Of a stretch of 64,000 nucleotides of DNA, positions 59,762 to 64,000 are shown piece after piece. This stretch comes from Juglans regia. Its lineage: Eukaryota; Streptophyta; Magnoliopsida; Fagales; Juglandaceae. The stretch lies in the NCBI RefSeq assembly GCF_001411555.2, contig NC_049911.1, positions 7,696,209-7,760,208 of the forward strand. The letters are read 5' to 3'. A program made the position numbers and the translations under genes. The notes below the pieces were generated by a model that worked only from the letters and a program-made list of their open reading frames with translations, did not search any database and was not told the origin of the DNA. The stretch's first letter is position 1. Every line of letters begins with the position of its first letter.

Positions 59762-60762
59762 CTATAAAAAATAAACACGTATTTTGCATAAATTTCTAAT
59801 TAAACAAGTGATTCTATTTAAAAACCTAACTACTAAAATAGTCTATATTTTCTAAACCTAAACACTTCCCGACACTAAAATAGCCTTACCCGTTAGTCTT
59901 AAATAAGCAAGGATATTTTTGGAAAATAACATACTGTACATGGGCATTTTGGGAAAATAAAATAGAGGGGCATTTTTGTAATATAACTAACCTAAAGAAA
60001 AAGAATGATTTATGGGTTGCATGATCCGGTTTACGCGTGAAAGGAAATGCATGCAATCGGGTTGGGGTGCGATGCTCACCGAGAGAGGAAGCTGATGCGC
60101 GGCGGCTCTGGGTGGCTGGGGAAGGACCGGAGACGCGACTGGGTTCTCTGGGCAGTGGTGGTATGACTCCGAGAGGAGGAGAGTGGGAGTTGACGCCGAG
60201 AGGAGGAGAGCGGGAGTTCAGTCAAGCCGCAAACAAACCGAGAGAAAGAGGGGGACGACGACGGTCGTGGGCTTACCGGGATGGAGTGGGTGCCTCAGGG
60301 TTGTGCTGGTCGGCGAGTTCTGTGGCTGAGGGTGGCCGAGCTGTGGCTTACGGTCGAAGAGCTCAGTGCTCTGTTTTTTAGGGCTAAAACAGGGGAGGAT
60401 GGCAGCGGGTTTATGGCTTTTTCGAGGGTGGGCCGCGCGGTGGTTCGGCTATCTGGGCAACGAGGTGGCCAGAGGGAGGAGCTGAGACGTGGTTTGCTTG
60501 GCTTCGGCAAGGTGGTGCTGCGGTTTCCCGGTGGCGTGCAGTGGTTGTGTGTGTGGAGGAAAAGTGAACCAACACGGCAGTGGGATTTACGGTGGAGGGA
60601 GAGGTGGTCTGCTGGACGAGCTTGAGGGAGGTGGTGGAGCTTGTCTTCTCGGACGTGTGCTGCAGTTTGAGGGGAGGAGGTTTGTGGCAAGTGCTCTGTG
60701 TGCGTGAGTGTAAAAAGACGTGGGCGGCAGTGGCTATTCCCTTCAAGCAGAGGAGAGCTAAA

Positions 60763-60771
60763 CTATTTATA
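60763..60771 (-). promoter_or_regulatory. LTR TATA box
   Basis: On the reverse strand TATAAATAG, followed by the GC-rich leader; likely core promoter of the solo LTR. Confidence 0.6.
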
Positions 60772-61103
60772 ACCTAGCCAGTTGAGAGTCAAAAAGGAAA
60801 ACCCTAGGACAAGAAACCTGAATGCGGAGGAAACGGATGAAGCCGTGCATGCGTTGAATTGATATGCGATGGGAAGACTCACGATGGGGGCATGGCGGCT
60901 TGCATTCTTTGGTGAGTGAAACGTGTATATGTAAAATTGTTTGAGAACCTAAAGAAAACCCTAGATAAAAAAAATAAAGGAATAGACGTGCATGTGTATG
61001 TGCATGTGAGTAGATTGTTTGAAATTCAAAATAGAAGAAAAATCCGGCAAGAAGAGTTGTATTATGAAGAGGATTCAAGGGTTGGACAGAAAATAATAAT
61101 AGT

Positions 61104-61104
61104 A

Positions 61105-61138
<34 letters not shown>
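61104..61138. repeat. (TAA)n microsatellite
   Basis: About 11 TAA/AAT units near the 5' end (sense) of the solo LTR. Confidence 0.95.
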
Positions 61139-62344
61139 TTAATAGAGCCTTAATAAAATTATTCAAATTGTATCCCTAAAAAAATATAGGGTCGGGTCGT
61201 TACAGTTTGAGTGTTCATATTATCATCCTTCGCCAAACATAAATGATTTTGAAGATTGTAGGAAATAGAGAAGGCTCAGAGATAGAGAAAAAAATAAAGT
61301 AACAAAAGTTTTGAATATCGGTGATTCTAGATTGCTCACACATATGGCATGTATATTTTCAATTTGCTTTATCATTGTGATCATAATGGTTATGTGCTGC
61401 CTACTTCGGCATACCTTTTTGTAAAATCTGGAAACTAGAAGAAGACAAAGGTTAAAGCTGAATCTATTTTCTATTAGTGTCATCCCCTTTTGGTAATCTA
61501 TTCTGAATGGTTTGCCATTTTCAACTATGTTCGATAATAATCTGTATAGAAGTATGAATCCAAAAATTGCATATACACATGGAGACATGGACACAAGTAA
61601 CTTCTATAGTTTCAGAAAATGGCTATAGTGAGTTTTTGATTTTACAGCAAATGCAAATTGTGAGTCACAAAATAAACTGTCGTATCATGAGTAATTGTAT
61701 CCAGTGTTGCATAGATACCATGCGGGGTAATGTATCTCCTTTCGTATCAGAGAATGTAATGCCTTGATGATCCCTTTTGTTTCACATAGAAGTGAGTTTT
61801 TTTTTTTTAAATGTCTTATGCACATTTGAAGTATTTGTATTTTTGAGCTGCATTTTGCATAGACATGGTGAAGGGTCTGCTTCAATAACATGATCTCATG
61901 CTTGAACATAAAATTTGTCCGCATGATAGTGTGAATTTGCTCGAGAAGAGCTGGTTCCACTAATGAGTTGAGAGGTAATGTTAGCTTATTGACAGCTTAT
62001 TGACATTCATGTAAAAATTCTATTTTTGCAGCCTTACAAACCTGGTTACACTGCCCACCTCCTCCTCACTCTGAAGATACTTCAATTGATATCATGCAAG
62101 ATACTGATTGTGTCTCCTGCTTGTGTTTGTTTTAAGTGACTGCCACTAAACAAAGTACCTACAAATGGTCGCAATTTGGGATTACCTGAAAATGTCTCAA
62201 ACAATCCAGTAGATCCACCACCCTTCTAGACTTCTCATCAAAATTTATTTACTTTCTTTTGAAAATTTTGTCATAGACAATTTTTTTATTTTTTTGTAAT
62301 GTATTGGTGAGAATGGGGCCTAGATTGGATCCGATTGGATTTGT

Positions 62345-63162
62345 GGTGTTGCAAGAACAACCTCGATATAAAGGAATTGGCGATTCAATTTGTATGTGTG
62401 AGGTTCATTCCTTTTGTGAAAAAGGGCTTATCTATGTAAGACCCATTTCCGTTTGTATTGCCCAAGTTTCCAACTTCTTTCTCTTTATGTTCATACGATG
62501 TCTCTGTGTTTGAGAAAATTCCTGTATGCATAAAGATTGTTGCTTTTGCAATTTGCTAGATGTTTCACACGTTAGTGATTACTTTGTAGTATTTGATCCA
62601 ACATGGTGAAAGTTTATAGTCAATGATCCCTGTACAATTTGTGTAAATGCTTATATGTGAGCAATTGCTAACATGTTTGCTTTCCAGTTTTAAGGAACGG
62701 TTCTGGCTTCATTGCCAACTTCTCGGCATGCAAGTGCTGACTTCACTCGCCCCTTATTTACTGCGGTAGCATTTTATTTGTGTGCCAAAAAGCATAAGGT
62801 ACCTTATTCATGATCCCTCTGTCTCTCGCACCATACATAGGCAGGGAAATTAGTTGCCTTCTGTTCTTTTTGAGCAATTTAAAAATTTATTTATTACTTG
62901 TTTTACAGCTCAAGGTACACAAGCTTAAGTTGATTGAGCTCTATGGGGCATCTGAACTTGAATTCTCTAATCTAAGGGAGCCTTCCCACCATGCACATTG
63001 TTGTGCAGCCCAGTATAGTTTTCATTCTTCTACTCATCATATTGTTAGACATTGATTATGGATTACCACTACAAGTTTTTACTTCCATGAAGAACTTATG
63101 CCACGATGTTTTCGGATTTGCAAAGGAAAAGAGAGATGCCAGAGATGTAAATGGGAACCGAG
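62345..63162 (+). pseudogene. ORC6: captured fragment of origin recognition complex subunit 6
   Basis: Four exon pieces follow the order of plant ORC6, the small ORC subunit needed for replication licensing. At 62345-62435, GVARTT then DIKELAIQFVCVRFIPFVKK ends at AT|GTAAGA. At 62689-62798, after TTTCCAG, IFKERF then LASLPTSRHASADFTRPLF and TAVAFYLCAKKHK end at AAG|GTACC. At 62909-62971, after TTTTACAG, LKVHKLKLIELYGASELEFSN. At 63076-63162, after CTACAAG, FTSMKNLCHDVFGFAKEKRD and ARDVNGNR end at G|GTATGT. Single-base losses break the frame near 62360 and near 62704, and the third exon's donor is degenerate (CTAAGG). The N-terminal exons and the Lys-rich C-terminus are missing. The piece ends about 230 bases before the Helitron 3' end. 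Confidence 0.85.
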
Positions 63163-63368
63163 GTATGTCTCTTAAGTGGAGGTTGTAGAACTGGACCCTC
63201 TGGGATGTGCATGCGGTGGAGGTAGACTCGACCATGTTATAGCTTGTATTAATGCTCTTCTTTTATAATATATCACAACATGTAATTATTTATAAATTAC
63301 AAAAACATTACATCGTTATTAATAAAAAATTAGTTTTTAACAAAAAAAATTAAATATAAACTAAGCAA

Positions 63369-63396
63369 ATGTGCATTGCACGTTACTTTCACCTAG
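63369..63396 (+). other. Helitron 3' terminus (hairpin and CTAG)
   Basis: ATGTGC-ATT-GCACGT forms a six-pair stem (one T-G wobble) with a three-base loop at 63369-63383. It is followed by nine bases and CTAG at 63393-63396, then T. Its layout resembles the GTGC-AAC-GCAC hairpin of many plant Helitron ends. Confidence 0.7.
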
Positions 63397-63545
63397 TATA
63401 TAATATATATATATCTACGTCCAACGTCATTGTCTTCTCATAAATGTTTCTTGGTGGAAGATATTATAATAATTATTTGAAATGCCCGAAATAAAATAAT
63501 ATGTTTTAATTTATGAACAAAACCTAAAACATTTCCCCCATTCAA

Positions 63546-63596
<51 letters not shown>

Positions 63597-64000
63597 ATTC
63601 TCTGTTGCAGCAACAACTATTACTTGTTCTATTCTAACCACATATCTCTCTCTCGATGCAATATTTCTCTCCAGCCTAAACCAGAATAATCCTCCCATCT
63701 CCATCCAAAGGGGGTAGAGTTTCCTCTCCACCCACCCTCTCCCATCTAGCTCACCCAAGATCTGTCCATTGATTTTTTTTCTTCCAAAAATTTGTTTATT
63801 TTTCATCCATACCAACGAAATGCGCTAATTTGCTGCCTATCGGCCCCCTACGATCGCCATAGGCCCCAGAACCAGATTTTCTAGCTGTTGATCCTTAGGA
63901 CGACAAAAGAAAATTTACTAAAAGAATGACGCATATATCTCACACATTGTTCACACCAAGCATGAGACTCACGCGCCGCCACACGCGACACCATTGAGCT
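63397..64000. other. flanking sequence right of the Helitron
   Basis: Begins TATATAATATATATATA, which would rejoin the TATATA-rich sequence before 53531. No gene is recognisable. The reverse frame at 63438-63815 (125 codons) is carried partly by the CT microsatellite and matches no family I know. The CT-rich 63600-63760 region could be the 5' untranslated part of a gene outside the window, but nothing confirms it. Confidence 0.35.
63551..63596. repeat. (CT)n(CA)n compound microsatellite
   Basis: About 15 CT units followed by eight CA units. Confidence 0.95.

Larger units (their letters stand above)
58570..61204 (-). mobile_element. solo LTR (family E) in the Helitron, duplication GTTTG
   Basis: Flanked by a perfect 5-bp duplication GTTTG at 58565-58569 and 61205-61209. 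The ends are TGTAACACCC and GGGTCGTTACA; it is 2635 bp. Sense-strand landmarks in order are a TATAAATAG box at 60763-60771, a GC-rich leader (about 60740 down to 60060) closed by donor-like TCTCG|GTGAGCATC near 60076, and the micro-exon module at 59720-59761. A GGCCGTTACCCACTGTTGACC block near 59067, shared with the LTR of element F, follows. A TAA microsatellite lies at 61104-61138. Imperfect repeats of CATAAAATCATGCATTT units lie at 59440-59600. Open frames in the leader on both strands are composition effects. Confidence 0.9.
53531..63396 (+). mobile_element. Helitron carrying fragments of three host genes
   Basis: Proposed ends are A|TC at 53530/53531 and CTAG|T at 63396/63397, the A-T target with TC and CTRR termini that define plant Helitrons. 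The left end contains the perfect palindrome CTCTTTATATATATAAAGAG, typical of the 5' region. The right end has a hairpin nine bases before CTAG. There is no Rep/helicase sequence, so it is non-autonomous. Inside are exon fragments with intron signals from a GYF-domain protein, TRM61 and ORC6, all on the element's plus strand, as Helitron captures usually are. Two later solo LTRs (53890-56073 and 58570-61204) account for about 4.8 kb of its 9.9 kb. Alternative: these are ordinary pseudogene fragments and the termini are coincidental. Confidence 0.72.

Noticed and set aside
60037..60690. Several overlapping open frames of over 110 codons on both strands
   Set aside because: They lie in the GC-rich leader of a solo LTR with a defined target duplication, and no family is recognisable.
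61590..61660. Possible ORC6 N-terminal piece (SENGYSEF)
   Set aside because: The similarity to the usual SEKAYSRSF stretch is too short and lacks splice signals.
63438..63815. 125-codon reverse-strand open frame
   Set aside because: It includes the CT/CA microsatellite (Arg-Glu repeats) and has no recognisable motif.

Overview
The window looks like gene-poor, repeat-dense DNA of a flowering plant, most likely a core eudicot. Evidence: plant-type Ty3/gypsy elements primed by initiator-Met tRNA, a plant Tat-type gypsy gag and pol, an L1-type LINE RNase H end, a plant-style Helitron, and plant-like intron signals. I cannot name the species. I found no intact protein-coding gene, rRNA, tRNA or CRISPR array. 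Every recognisable coding stretch is a retroelement relic or a captured, broken gene fragment.

Region by region. 1-3200: end of a long LTR, then a reverse-strand chromovirus (gag, PBS, 5' LTR). 3201-4012: LTR scraps. 4013-13417: a forward Tekay/Del-like chromovirus (gag, protease, RT/RNase H, integrase, chromodomain, PPT, 3' LTR). Its gag is split by a 2.9-kb solo LTR with a perfect 5-bp duplication. 13423-22498: a second truncated LTR, then another LTR split by a 4.5-kb element (B1, duplication GTTGA). 22595-38325: a forward Tat-type element whose gag and protease/RT halves appear separated by about 11.5 kb of other LTRs (B2, A2, E2, H). 38326-47185: a reverse-strand gypsy element (protease trace, gag, PBS, LTR) with B3 nested in the LTR. 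47186-52975: unrecognised DNA split by a solo LTR (duplication TCAGC), a LINE RNase H relic and a Tat-like LTR. 53531-63396: a probable Helitron carrying exon fragments of three host genes (GYF-domain protein, TRM61, ORC6), all forward, invaded by two solo LTRs. 63397-64000: flanking DNA with a CT/CA microsatellite.

Three patterns stand out. First, two independent chromovirus copies carry an apparent short intron exactly at the gag-protease junction. Second, several 2.6-2.9-kb LTRs share a 42-61-nt micro-exon-like module (acceptor ..AG|GYGAC.., donor CAG|GTAAG), and most also have an earlier donor at the end of a GC-rich leader. Third, the Helitron is a chimaera of three unrelated genes with recognisable exon-intron structure.

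All boundaries were read by eye. Family labels A, B, C, E, F, G and H are local names for this window only.
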